The position numbers and the translations under genes are program-made. From contig NC_133324.1 of the NCBI RefSeq assembly GCF_042186555.1, positions 6,613,758 to 6,677,757 on the forward strand: a stretch of DNA of 64,000 bases, written 5' to 3'. The stretch comes from Aquarana catesbeiana. Its lineage: Eukaryota; Chordata; Amphibia; Anura; Ranidae. The notes under the pieces were generated by a model. It was not told the DNA's origin and did no database searches. It saw only the letters and a list, made by a program, of their open reading frames with translations. Every line of letters starts with the position of its first letter. The first letter of the stretch is position 1. Below are positions 35,777 through 46,200 of the stretch, one piece after another.

Positions 35777-36517
35777 TGTAAGAGTCCACGGCTTACTACG
35801 CATGCACCAATGGCGCGTTGCGGCAAGAGGAAATCCGTGCCAACTGAGCATGCACCAAAGACGCCTCAGGGTGCCAACCTGCACCTGTGTAGAAGACTTG
35901 CTGGAAAAGGGCAGGAAAATGCCCAGGAGGAGCACAGGAAGTGACATCAACCTGATGGAAAAGGGCAGGAAAATATCCAAGAGGCGCACAGGAAGTGACA
36001 TCAACCTGATGGAAAAAGGCGGGAAAATGCCCAGGAGATGCACAGGAAATGACCTCAAACTTTCCTATATAAGCCCAGCCCAGACACTGCTAATTGCTGG
36101 ATTAGCTTTAGTCCCCCCTTGTTCCTGTGCTAGTGTGTGATCTGTCTGAACCTGTTGTGACCTAGAGACCTATTTGACTACTCTTGATTGCTGCTTGCCT
36201 TTGACCTCAGATTTGTACCTTAATCATTCTACTTCTTTGCCCCTTTTGTACTCAGCTGCCAGATTGGAACCGACCCTGGCTTGGATCTTGACTATTCTTC
36301 TTCTGATTAACCCTTTTATGCTTCGTTGCCCAACTGGACTTGACCTCGGCTCGGATCCCAGACTAAGGCTTGCACAGTGCTCCGCAACCCTTGGCACCCC
36401 TGCCACTCATTGTCCCCACCAAGTCTCTATCTCTATCTCCAGGCTTTAAGGACCCGAGGCGCAAGGGAGGCCTCCCCACTACTGCGATCTCACATCAGGT
36501 ACGTGGCCCTCGTGACA
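35777..36517. mobile_element. Solo LTR with 5-bp target duplication
   Basis: It begins TGTAAGAG and ends CTCGTGACA, flanked by GATCC on both sides (35772-35776, 36518-36522). It holds three 54-bp units with ggaaaagggcaggaaaat (from 35903, 35957, 36011) and a ctatataag TATA-type box near 36064. It lies within the L1-like remnant, whose sequence resumes directly after it. Confidence 0.75.
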
Positions 36518-36574
36518 GATCCCTTAATTGGAAAGGTTTCCCCATGGTGCTTTTTTTTGCATCAGGAAGTCAAA

Positions 36575-36890
36575 AATTTGTTGAAATGTATAAATTTTAT
36601 TAAGAAAAATTTCATGAGAAAAGCCTTTGTTTGTATTAAAACATGAGCTCTGAAAGAAACATGATAATACACCAGTGTGAGTACATATGCAAAAAAACAA
36701 AGCATGATATAAATATTGTGATCTTACTAGACGCATTTCGATCTTATCAGTAGAGGTCTTCTTCGGGGGGAAAAAAGCAGAAACTCTTGAGAAAGATACA
36801 TTGTGACAGTAAGATCGTTTGAAGAACAACACTATCGAAAACAATACAAGTTGATATTAACACAAGAAATATATATTATTAAGATATATT
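36575..36890 (-). mobile_element. Penelope pLTR fragment with mutated hammerhead
   Basis: Minus strand: CCGAAGA (36760-36766; consensus CTGANGA), a weak stem II, GAAA (36736-36739), TGCG, TC, TAGT. The rest is AT-rich. It interrupts the L1-like remnant. Boundaries are approximate; I did not find a clear target duplication. Confidence 0.45.
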
Positions 36891-37900
36891 TACCACTGAC
36901 GGCTGAGAGGAATAGCCTCCTGATTTCTCTGTTTAAAAACTGCTGGAGGAAAAGGGAAATGCATGTCAGGAAACCACCCCAGGGCCTACAAGAGGCTATA
37001 AAAGATCCCTGTCCCTTCACTTAATAAATGCAGCTAAAATGTGCATCCCTTCACACTGGAGAGACATTACCCATCTCCCGCTATAGTGGAATGGCTTCAA
37101 AGGGTTAAAAGAAAATTGGCGAAATGGAGAACCTAGTGCATCAAGCCAGAGAGACCCCAGACAAATTCTATAAAATTTGGGCCTGTTGGTTGCACTTGAT
37201 AGACTCGGCGGAAGGTCACAAATTACTCAACACCCAAAGAGGCAGTAGCCAATAAGAGTTTGGCCCTTGGAAACAATAGAAACAAAGGAAACAAAAAGGG
37301 CAACACCCTGACTTCATTATGCTCTATTCTCCTACTCTTTTTACGATGTGGCCGTGATGGCCACCAATTCCACCGTTTCTTCTGTAACAATTTTCTTCAT
37401 TTTATAGTTTTGTCTCGATATATGATTTGCCCAAAAACTAAAAAAAAATCGTTAGAAACAGAATGCTTTACGATCGAGTGGTGGATGGACACTACTCTGT
37501 CACAGTTTGTTCCCATCTGGGGTGGCAGCGCAGGTCCGGTTATCGACTTCCACCAACTGCCTAATATGCAGAATAGAGATAATCGAATGAATGTTTTTCA
37601 GAATTAGAATGTTTTTGTTGTTTGCATTTCCCCTTATGTTCCTTTTCCCCCTTAATATTTAATATGTATGTATTGGTTGTTCTGACTATTCAAATATACA
37701 TTGCATGTCACCGATTACAATAGTCGTTGTCCGATATTTCTGTATTTCATGCGAAAAACTTCAATAAATCTTTTGGAAAAAAATAAATAAAATATTCATC
37801 AATTGCTGTATGGGGGGAGGGGTGAACTGGTTACACACAATGGAACAGAAGGGGGGGGGAACAAACTGTCACCGCCTTAAGGAATTGAAAGATGTGAAAC

Positions 37901-38302
37901 TGTCATGGCTGGGCTCAGCCATTCCTTCTCCGAGCTGGCCGCTCAGCTGTTGGCTAATTGCCAGCTCCTATCTCTCTCCACAGTTACTCAGCTGTTGATG
38001 ATCCTGCTCGTCAGTCCTGCCTACTTAAGCCGTTCAGTCCAGAGGAGCTCTGCCTTCGCCTTGGTCAACATCAAAGAAACATCTCCTGCGATCCTGTTCT
38101 TGCTTTGCTGACATCCCTTCTGGCTCCTTATCCTTCTTGCTGTTCCACTACTTTGATCCCTGACTTCTGGCTTGGCTGACTATCCGTTCCGGTTGCTGAA
38201 CTTTGGCTATGTTTGGCTTCATTTGTTCTTTTTTACTTTTATTATTAAACAAGTGTGATTTAACTGTACTTCTGTCTTGGCCTGATTTCATGGTTTCTGA
38301 CA
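37901..38302. mobile_element. Solo LTR with GAAAC target duplication
   Basis: TGTCATGGCTGGG to GGTTTCTGACA, 402 bp, flanked by GAAAC at 37896-37900 and 38303-38307. It has a cctacttaag promoter-like stretch and an attaaac polyadenylation-like motif near its 3' end. TG...CA ends and a 5-bp duplication are the LTR-retrotransposon signature. No internal region is present. Confidence 0.8.
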
Positions 38303-39099
38303 GAAACCTTTTAAAACATCTTGTTTATATTATTTTTTTATTATGTTTCCTTTATTTCGTGAATTGATGAATCCTAAGAAAACCCCACAGCCATATGTTG
38401 ATAAAAAAGTTACTTTATTGAGTATCAGAAGGACATGGGATGGAATTTAGTTAGCAGCAACAGTTTTGTCCACCCAGGATCTGAGGGCGGTGATGCGGGC
38501 GTAGACTGCTGGAGCAGATGAAGGGCAGGTAGGGATGCCGAAGGACACAACGCTGGCCAGGGTCCAGGCTCCGTTCCTCTCACACACAAGGGGTCCACCA
38601 GAGTCAAGCTGAAAAGGAGCAAAAACAGAAATGATAGAAGAGTTCTCATGTAACCCTTTGTCATCTTTATTAACCCCTTGCCACCCATGTAGAGGCAAAG
38701 AGTGTGGGCTTTAACACTCACACACACACACACCATATATGAGTCTATGGACCTCCATGGAGGTTTCAGTGCCGAGAACACACTCACTACCACATTCTCA
38801 ACTCAGTGATCGAGTTGTCCGGTCTCTAGTAATGATTGGGAGCTGGCAAGACTTGATCCCGATCATATGACCACTGTGACAGCCATTCACAGTGATCATG
38901 TGATTGGGCCATCCTGCCTGCCCCAGTCCCAGATAAAGGGATCCCATGGCTGGACAGGAATGGGCAAATGTAGACAGAACTATGGAGTCTAATAATATTA
39001 TGTAATTACAACAGGACAACTCCGACCTGAGTGTGGATTCAATTCGATATATAATAATAAGTGGTCTCCAAAGTGCGGCCCGAGGGCTGGATGTGGCCC

Positions 39100-39783
39100 T
39101 TTGCTAGCCTTTATCCAGGCCTTGAGGCACTATTTCTCCCAATGATATGAGGCACTATTGCTCCCACTGACACCAACAGTGGGGCATAACTCCTTCCACT
39201 GACACTATCAATAGGGCAATATTCCTCCCACTAATATCAATGATAGGACACTACTTTTCCCACTAACATCAACAATGGGGCATTATTTCTTCCACTGATA
39301 CCAATGACGGGGTACTATTTCTCCCACTAATACCAATGATAGGGTACTATTCCTCCCACTAATACCAATGATGGGGTACTATCCTCCCACTAATACCAAT
39401 GATAGGGTACTATTCCCCCCACTAATACCAATGATGGGACACTATTCCTCCTACTAATACCAATGATGGGGTACTATTCCTCCCACTAATACCAATGATG
39501 GGGCACTATTCCTCCCACTGATAGCAATGATGGGGTACTATTCATCCCACTAATACCAATGATGGGGCACTATTCATCACACTGATACCATTGATGGGGC
39601 ACTATTCCTCTAACTGATACCAATGATGGGATACTATTCCTCCAACTGATACCAATGATGGGGTACTATTCCTCCCAATGATACCAATGATGGGGTACTA
39701 TTCCTCCCACTGATACCAATGATGGGGTACTATTCCTCCCACTGATACCAATGATGGGGTACTATTCCTCCCACTGATACCAG
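39100..39783. repeat. 32-bp minisatellite, about 20 copies
   Basis: The unit is ataccaatgatggggtacta followed by ttcctcccactg; gggt starts at 39661 and 39693 give 32 bp. The array degenerates toward 39100, where it meets a tggtctccaaagtgcggccc repeat end. It ends 12 bp short of exon 2 of copy C, replacing exons 3-6. Confidence 0.93.
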
Positions 39784-39904
39784 AAACAATTGTACCTGAA
39801 TAGACACCTGCCATGGCCAAGAACCAGAGATGGCGTTTTCACCGTTCACAACCCTGGCGTAGCCAGAGATAAAGGGCCTGATGGCGGGAATCACCGCAAC
39901 CTGA

Positions 39905-40555
39905 GAAAAATACATTCTTCTTATAATTGCCAGTAATACATTGTTACCCATTGCGATATAATACAACACAACGTCTGGGCTTTAAGTCCCTGTTTACCAA
40001 CTTTGCACTTTGTCTACATGTAATAATTAATGAAGAGGCACCCCCGAAAGGGCCACTGATTGGGAACGATTGAATATAGTTAAAGCACAGTCATTGCACA
40101 TCTCCTGATACAGGCAGCACAAATGATGATGATGATGATGACCAGAGTTCTTTTCCCGATCATGCAGAGGCTGCCAGCACCCAGTAACGGCCCCATACAC
40201 TCTGACCCACTAACCAGTCTAGGGGATGTCCTTTGAGTTTTTAATGCTCAGAAAATTGTAACTGGGGAGGGTATAGTACATGGATACTCCGATCAATGCT
40301 AGCTCCTAGGTATAAAAACACTAACTCCACTGTCCTGTAAATAGCACTTCTTGACCTCTGAGAGTGGGAGGAATGGCCACATCAGGGACACTGTGGGAGG
40401 TCTACCCTGTGAAAGCTGTACTGGCTTTTATATCCTTAAAGCATCAAACGTAACCTGGATCAGCAAACAGTCTTTTGCTCACGAGGCCACCAAATGGCTG
40501 CCCAGACTTAGCTTCCTGTTGCCTTCTATTGAAATCTTAGTAGACTGGAACCTCA
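39905..40555. other. Intron 1 of copy C, nothing recognised
   Basis: The first ~100 bp match intron 1 of copy A. The rest includes a short gat repeat at 40123-40140. No gene. Confidence 0.4.
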
Positions 40556-40559
40556 AGGG

Positions 40560-40992
40560 TGAAGTCTCAGGGGTTCAAGCTACTGGGGCATGATGGGAGA
40601 GAGTATAAATATTCGAGGAGACCATGTGCCATCCTCAAGGGTGAAGTATCAGGGGTGTTTCTATAGTTACAGACATGGGCTCCCTGGCTTTGCCACAACC
40701 AGGACCCCGATGAGCATCACTATAGATCAGCATCAAAGCTTTAAGAGATAGCAGCTTCCTCGGCTGTGGAATGTCCTAGGCCAGGCGTGTAGGGCAGCTC
40801 AACCAGTACCATCACTTAAAGCTTGGATGCTGATCTACATTGATGCTCATCAGGGTCCTGGCTGTGGCAGAGCCAGGGTCCCCATGCCTGCAACTACAGA
40901 GACACCCCTGAGATTTCAGCCTTGAGGATGGCACATGGTCTCCTCAAATATTTATACTCTCTCCCATCATGCCCCAGTAGCCTGAAACTCCT
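40560..40992. repeat. ~430-bp inverted repeat (palindromic MITE-like)
   Basis: Left-arm landmarks (ctactggggcatgatggg at about 40579, gccatcctcaaggg at about 40629) recur inverted at 40920-40990. The arms are ~180 bp with a central spacer of about 70 bp near 40745-40815. No coding content. Confidence 0.8.
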
Positions 40993-41020
40993 ACTAGGAT
41001 GGCTGTGGAAAATATGAATA

Positions 41021-41519
41021 CAGTAAAGCCTTGGTTTGAGAGTGACTTGGTTTAAGAGCATTTTGCAAGACAAGCAAAATTTTTAAATAAATTTTGACTT
41101 GATATACAAGCGATGTCTTGATATACAAGTAGTGTCATGTCACAGTATGAGAAGAGAGGCGCCTCTAAGTGTAACAATATGGTTACATTTAATGAAGGTA
41201 CAACATTTAGCAACATATTGCTACACTTAGAGGCTCCTCTCTTCTCTTTTATACTCTGTAGCTTCTGCTGGATTTTGCTTCTAATCCCCTTGTGGAGGCT
41301 TCCATTTGTGGATGGACATTTTATGGTTACACGACCAATCACATTGCTATAATCTTTTTATATGGATTATGAACTGAAGGACCTATGAATAAACGGTTGT
41401 GGAACGAATCATTTGCGTTTCCATTATTTCTTATGGGGAAATTCCCTTTGATATACAAGTGCTTTAGATTACAAGCATGTTTCCAGAACGAATTATACTC
41501 GCAATCCAAGGTTTTACTG
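41021..41519. mobile_element. Mariner-type MITE in intron 1 of copy C
   Basis: TA duplications at 41019-41020 and 41520-41521; termini cagtaaagccttgg and ccaaggttttactg. An internal direct and inverted segment (gcctctaagtgtaac; gttacacttagaggc type) lies at 41160-41240. Related to the element at 62600-63105. Confidence 0.8.
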
Positions 41520-42124
41520 TATTCATAACTCAGCCTGGCCAGTGGTGGCAATGACACCTACTGACAACATTGAGAAACTACAACCTCACTGAGCTTAGGG
41601 AAAAACCAAATGCACAACTGTACATATTAAAACTAGGCTGACTACCACCCATCAAAAAACTAAAGTTTTCTTATCACTTAGCAACCTATCGAAGAAGGTT
41701 CTACATTAATAAGACAGATTTTCACTTTTTTTTAGAACTTTTACTTCTGATCATCTATTAAAAGAATAATAATAATAATCAGAGCCAGGCTATCCCAGCC
41801 ATATACTGTTCAGTAGTTTGCTTGCTGTATCGTCTTATCAATGGTGGATGGAAATTTAATTTTGGAAGCTGAATTTGTCCATTTAGAACGGTTCCGTGGT
41901 GTGCTCAAGATGGAGATTGCCAAAAGTCTTCCATATAATCAGATCAACATACTATGCTTTACATACGCTCTGAGAAAGTAATATTTTATATGTATAGTAT
42001 GCTTTAAAAAAGTATAAACATGATATATATATATATTACAGTGTTCTACAAACATTCAGTACATGTATTCACCATAGGCTCCGCTGAGCAGGACCAGGCA
42101 GGAGAGGACTCGCAGTGTTGCCAT

Positions 42125-42272
42125 TTTCTGATATTCTTGATAGTCGGCCAATCAGGGGAGAGCTCCAGGCTTGTGATAAGGACAATTTTAGACCTCATTA
42201 TCAGGAAACCTTTAGCAAATTCCGATTTTCCACCAACGGGGGCTGGAGGAAAAATAAATGAAGAAACAGGTG
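42125..42272 (-). promoter_or_regulatory. Promoter relic of copy C lacking the TATA segment
   Basis: The CCAAT-type ccaatcagggg and the PTF1-like pair (CACCTG at 42267-42272, TTTTCC at 42247-42252, minus strand) are kept. Relative to copy A, about 40 bp between the CCAAT motif and the start codon, including the TATA box, are missing. Confidence 0.75.
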
Positions 42273-42376
42273 TTACAGGAGAACGTCACACGTCTAGACT
42301 CTCGCTGAGTGTTGAAATCTATAATCATATGTATCCCATTACGTCATTTACTCCATATTATTATTATTATTATTAT

Positions 42377-42663
42377 CAGGGCTTTTTTTCTCAAACAATA
42401 GGTGCTGGAACTCAACCATGACCCCCCCCCAAACTGCACCCCCCACACACACCCTTCAAATCACATCAAATAGTGGGTGTGGTCATATTTTACAAACAGT
42501 AGAAGGGTCTTAAAGGGGCATTACATATCAGGATTGCATTACAAACAGAGTGCAGAGTTCATGGGGGTTACACACAAGTGATTGTGGTGAGCAGGCACCA
42601 AAGGGTCTGAGCCAGAGGTGGTGGAACTGAGTTCCACCAAGTTCCCCCTGAAAAAAAGCCCTG
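42377..42663. mobile_element. hAT-like MITE in an ATT microsatellite
   Basis: Starts cagggctttttttc and ends gaaaaaaagccctg, near-perfect inverted repeats, inserted in a (TTA)n run present on both sides. 287 bp, non-coding. Confidence 0.7.
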
Positions 42664-43440
42664 CTTATTATTATTATTATTATTATACAGGATTAATATA
42701 ACTTCCAACTGATTGCACTGCACTTTTCAAACTAGAGGGAGACAGGACAGTTACAGTACAATTCAATACAATCAGGATCAGAGGGCCTAAAGGAACCTAA
42801 AAGGAAGGGGTCAAGTGATAACAAATACTGTACCTGTGGGGGATGAGCTGATGAAGAAAGTCAAAGTACAATTTTTTTTAGGTGGAGGTGGGATAGGTCC
42901 CTCTGAAGTGATACTGTAATGGATGTGGTTGGAATATCACGATGAAATGTCTATTCCAATATATATATAAGTACATGCTTCATGCCTTATGCTTTATATG
43001 CCTGACATATAAAGCTTTTGCTTATCAGTTATCAGCCTTAAAACATATTCAGTAGAATACTGTGGAACTGCAAGCGTTAACAGAAGAATCGCACCTCTTC
43101 CGAAAATACATTCAAAGTTAACACCAACGTTTCAGGAGAAGCAAGAACGTTGCAAGAACATAGCTGCTTCCTCATATGGATGACTCAGCTAAAGCTTATA
43201 TTTTTTTTGTCACAATTTATATATATATTTTGTGGTTGTTTTGTGGCTTGTATGCGCCAGCCTTATCTGACCAAATGGTATATAAGTCTTGAAAAGAGGA
43301 AATATTAAAACAGAAAGTATTTTACTCTGAACTGAGTTTTTCAGCGTAATTACTTCAGCACGTGCTCTATATTTAATTTGACCAGGGGCAGAAATAATAA
43401 TACTGGACCTTGGTTGTTTCTGATCCAATACAATACGTTT
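42664..43440. other. Intergenic; possible old PLE pLTR piece
   Basis: At 43100-43175 the minus strand reads ATGAGGAAGC...TCCTGAAACGTT, resembling a hammerhead with a damaged first core and no convincing stem II. No gene. Confidence 0.35.
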
Positions 43441-44800
43441 TCAGGGATCGCCTAAAGGTAGATAGTTGGAAATATTGGGGTAGGGAGTTCAAGAGGATGG
43501 AAAAGGCCTCTGGACAAGTCCTGGAGACAAGCATGGGAGGAGGTGACAAGGGAGCTAAACAGCAGGAAATATTGGGATGAGCAAAGAGGAAAGTTTGGGT
43601 GATATTTTAACGTCAAAATTTTTTATTTTGAAGTATAACAGACATATACAGTACATGCTTAACATCGGAACGACAGATGAGGTGCATTGTGTTACACAAC
43701 GGGAGTATTTCCAAAGAGTCTAGGAAGAGCTCCGTGAGCTAGTAATAAGAGCAGTATATCGACTTCATCTGTACATTGCAAATCCTGAAAGTTGTTGTCG
43801 AAGCCCAAAACCTTTACACTATACATGCTGTAGTTTGTGTTGGGCATCCGAAGAGTAAACAGTTAGAACTTTACTGTGGTGAGATCAAGGCGGACCAGGG
43901 GAGTCCCCTTTTACGCCCGGCACCCCCAAGGGGATCAAACTGTGCCAGGCGAGGGTCTCAACACCAGAACCAATCACTCCAACCCACCACACAACATTAG
44001 TTGATATAATATAATCAAGTATTTCCTATATGCGACTGAAACTCGCAATTGTTAACTGTCATTTAAAAACTTCTGTCATCCTACTTATTAGGAGATCATT
44101 GAAAGAGAACAATAGGATAGAGTAGGAAGTATAAAGAAAGAAAAAAAGAGGAGAGAAAGAAGGAGATAGGGATTGAGATTGCCTATCATCAAATTTTGGG
44201 GAAGAGTCTAAAGATATCTCAGTCTGGCGTAACGTTAGGTAGAAGGGAGATGCCCACATGTTGAGCCCAGGGTTCCCATGTGGCTTCAAACTTGTTGACA
44301 GTGTCTGACAGTATACCAGAAAGCTTTTCTTGGGACATTATCCATGAGTTTGGGTGATATTTTGAGACAAGGTTGGTGATGTAGCTTGTGGTTGAATTTG
44401 TATGTTAGTATTTTGAATTTTAAATATTGGATGATTGGAAACCAATGGAGGGATTGGCAGAAAGGGCGGTGGACACCGAATGGTTGGTAAGGTGGATGAG
44501 ACTGGCAGCGGCATTCATGATAGACTGAAGGGGGAATAGCCTATGTAAAGATAAGCCAATGAGGAGAGGGTTGGAATAGTCAAGGTAGGAGATAACCAGT
44601 GAGGGATTTGGTAGCTTTGTGATGTTGTTGGTTAAAAAGGGGTGTGTTTTGGAGATGTTATAATGATAAAGGTGACAATATTTGGACAGTGATTGGATTT
44701 GGGGCTGAACGGAGGGTTCAGAGTCCAGGATTACACCTAGCACCCTGGCATACAGGGAGGGACTGTTCCATTGATTTTAATGGAGAAGTCAAAGTGGGGG
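43441..44800 (-). pseudogene. L2/CR1-like LINE RT C-terminal remnant
   Basis: On the minus strand 44743-44420 encodes a typical LINE C-terminal region: LGVILDSE, PSLVISYLDYSNPLLIGL, SIMNAAASLIHLTNHSVST. It continues beyond an inserted block (43609-44347) at 43441-43608. It is frameshifted and inactive. Sister copies: 53909-54353 and 58712-60050. Confidence 0.7.
43609..44347 (-). mobile_element. 739-bp insertion with 16-bp duplication
   Basis: gtttgggtgatatttt flanks it exactly at 43593-43608 and 44348-44363. Its minus-strand 3' end is A-rich (complement of the region after 43609). No recognisable protein. Long duplication and A-rich end suggest a truncated LINE or a non-autonomous retroposon. 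Confidence 0.6.
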
Positions 44801-44900
44801 GGGGGGGGTATGTGGGGGTGAAAATGTAATGAGCTCAGTTTTTGAAAGATTGAGTTTGAAGAAGGTGGTGTGACATCCATATTGACGTGTCTAGTTTAAC

Positions 44901-45310
44901 CGCTTCCGGACCAGCCGCCGCAGTTATACTGCAGCAGGTTGGCTCCCCTGCGCGACACCACGTAGCTATACATTGGCTCGTGGGGTCCGGATAGCAGGCG
45001 CACACCGCCAGAGGCGCCCGTGCACGCACGCTGCACAGCGGGGGTGCCGATGCTCGTGGATGATGGTCACGATGACCGCCGGCCACGATCGATCGTGAGC
45101 AGGAGACACAGAACAGGGACGAGTGTATGTAAACACACACTTCCCTGTTCTGTTCTGACAGGAGTGACAGATCATGTGTTCCTATTAGCTAGGAACCACG
45201 ATCCGTAACTTCCTCTAGTTAGTCCCCTCCTCCTTCAGTTAGAATCACCTCCCAGGCAACACAGTTAACCCCTTCACCGCCCCTAGTGTTAACCCCTTCA
45301 CTGCTAGTGA
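44901..45310. mobile_element. Truncated TTAA-type DNA transposon
   Basis: TTAA at 44897-44900 followed by ccgcttccggaccagccgcc, related to the left end of 33803-34880. It is CpG-rich, and the other terminus is not found. Reading frames inside are fortuitous. Confidence 0.5.
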
Positions 45311-45419
45311 CATTTTTACAGTAATCAATGCATTTTTAATCGCACTGAATGCTGTATTAATGTCAATGGTTCCATCCCTGGTTAGATCCCTGGTGTCTAT
45401 ACTGTAAATGCAGGGATTT

Positions 45420-46012
45420 TAGATTTTGCATGGACTTCCACTTTAAACCTCTAGGTCTTGGTTGAACTTTAGAATTGCATTGCTGGTTTGTGCCATTATT
45501 TTCTCTTGTTATGTTGTATCCTGGAGCTTTTTCTTTAAAAAAAAAAAAAAGGTTAAATTCCCACACTACTGAGCCGAAATGGAGCCCATGATCCATAATG
45601 GATTTTGGCCTAACTATAAAAGTGGAATTAGTTATGAGGTTCTTAGGAGACTTGAGGGAAGCGTTGGGAAGATCTTGGAATACAAAATCTGTGTGTGTTT
45701 AGGGGTGAAAATTCTGTAATGTAGAACCACAATATTCATTGATTATGGAGATGTTCTTCATCATAAAATCCACTCTTTAGGTAATATGGTGGAAATGACG
45801 TACTGTGATACATGGACTAGTTATGGATTTCATCACTCAGCGAGAGTCTTGATCAGTGACGTTCTCCTGTAACACCTGTTTCCTCATATCTTTTCCTCCA
45901 GCCCACATTGGTGGAATATTTGGATTTGCTAAACGTTTGCTGATAAAGAGGCCTACATTGTCCTAATAACAAGCCTGGAGCTCTCCCCTGATTTGCTAAA
46001 TGAGCGTATGTA
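45420..46012 (+). promoter_or_regulatory. 5' flank and promoter relic of copy D
   Basis: The flank is homologous to 11780-12360 of copy B. The PTF1-like pair is intact: CACCTG (45873-45878) and TTTTCC (45891-45896). The TATA box has changed to TATGTAA near 46006-46012, and the CCAAT-type motif reads gatttgct instead of gattggct. Confidence 0.7.
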
Positions 46013-46200
46013 AGATGAACAGACCTTACAATCGTCCTCTTACCCAAGAAAAGCAGAAAATGACAACAATGCGGGTCCTGTCCTGTTCTGCCTGGTCCTG
46101 CTCAGCGGAGCCTATGGCGAGTACACGTATATGTTTTGTAGCACACTGTAATATATATATATACAGTATATTAGCCTGGCTTTAAATATTTTATTATTTT

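Larger units (their letters stand above)
34900..37793 (+). pseudogene. L1/Tx1-like LINE ORF2 3' remnant, twice interrupted
   Basis: The plus strand keeps the C-terminal part of an L1-type ORF2. It includes a CCHC-like segment around PPQCWRCNNETGC with LLHIWWNCPLF (35580-35660). More ORF2-like sequence lies at 36523-36600 and 36890-37200. The 3' end is ttcaataaatcttttgg followed by an A-rich tail (37760-37793). A solo LTR (35777-36517) and a PLE fragment (about 36575-36890) interrupt it. Multiple stops and frameshifts; inactive. Confidence 0.75.
38447..42124 (-). pseudogene. Chymotrypsinogen-like copy C, exons 3-6 deleted
   Basis: Minus strand. Exon 1 is 42073-42124 (MATLRVLSCLVLLSGAYG, intact). 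Exon 2 is 39796-39900 and is 105 nt instead of 104; an extra base in the GVP codons shifts the frame. Exon 7 is 38447-38608, intact in frame, but its first codon gives LDSGGP, so Gly193 of the oxyanion hole is Leu. Between exons 7 and 2 only 1.2 kb remains, filled by intron-6-like sequence (to about 39000) and a minisatellite; exons 3 to 6 with the catalytic His and Asp are gone. The promoter has also lost its TATA box. It is a dead copy. Confidence 0.93.

Noticed and set aside
35413..36140. Possible zinc-knuckle host gene
   Set aside because: The CWRCN...H...C stretch is the L1-type ORF2 C-terminus, and the following frame crosses a solo LTR.
43100..43175. Tenth hammerhead copy
   Set aside because: First core reads ATGAGGA and no convincing stem II precedes GAAA; kept only as a weak hint.
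46141..46180. TATA-like run after exon 1 of copy D as a promoter
   Set aside because: It is the (TA)n microsatellite position shared with intron 1 of copies B and C.
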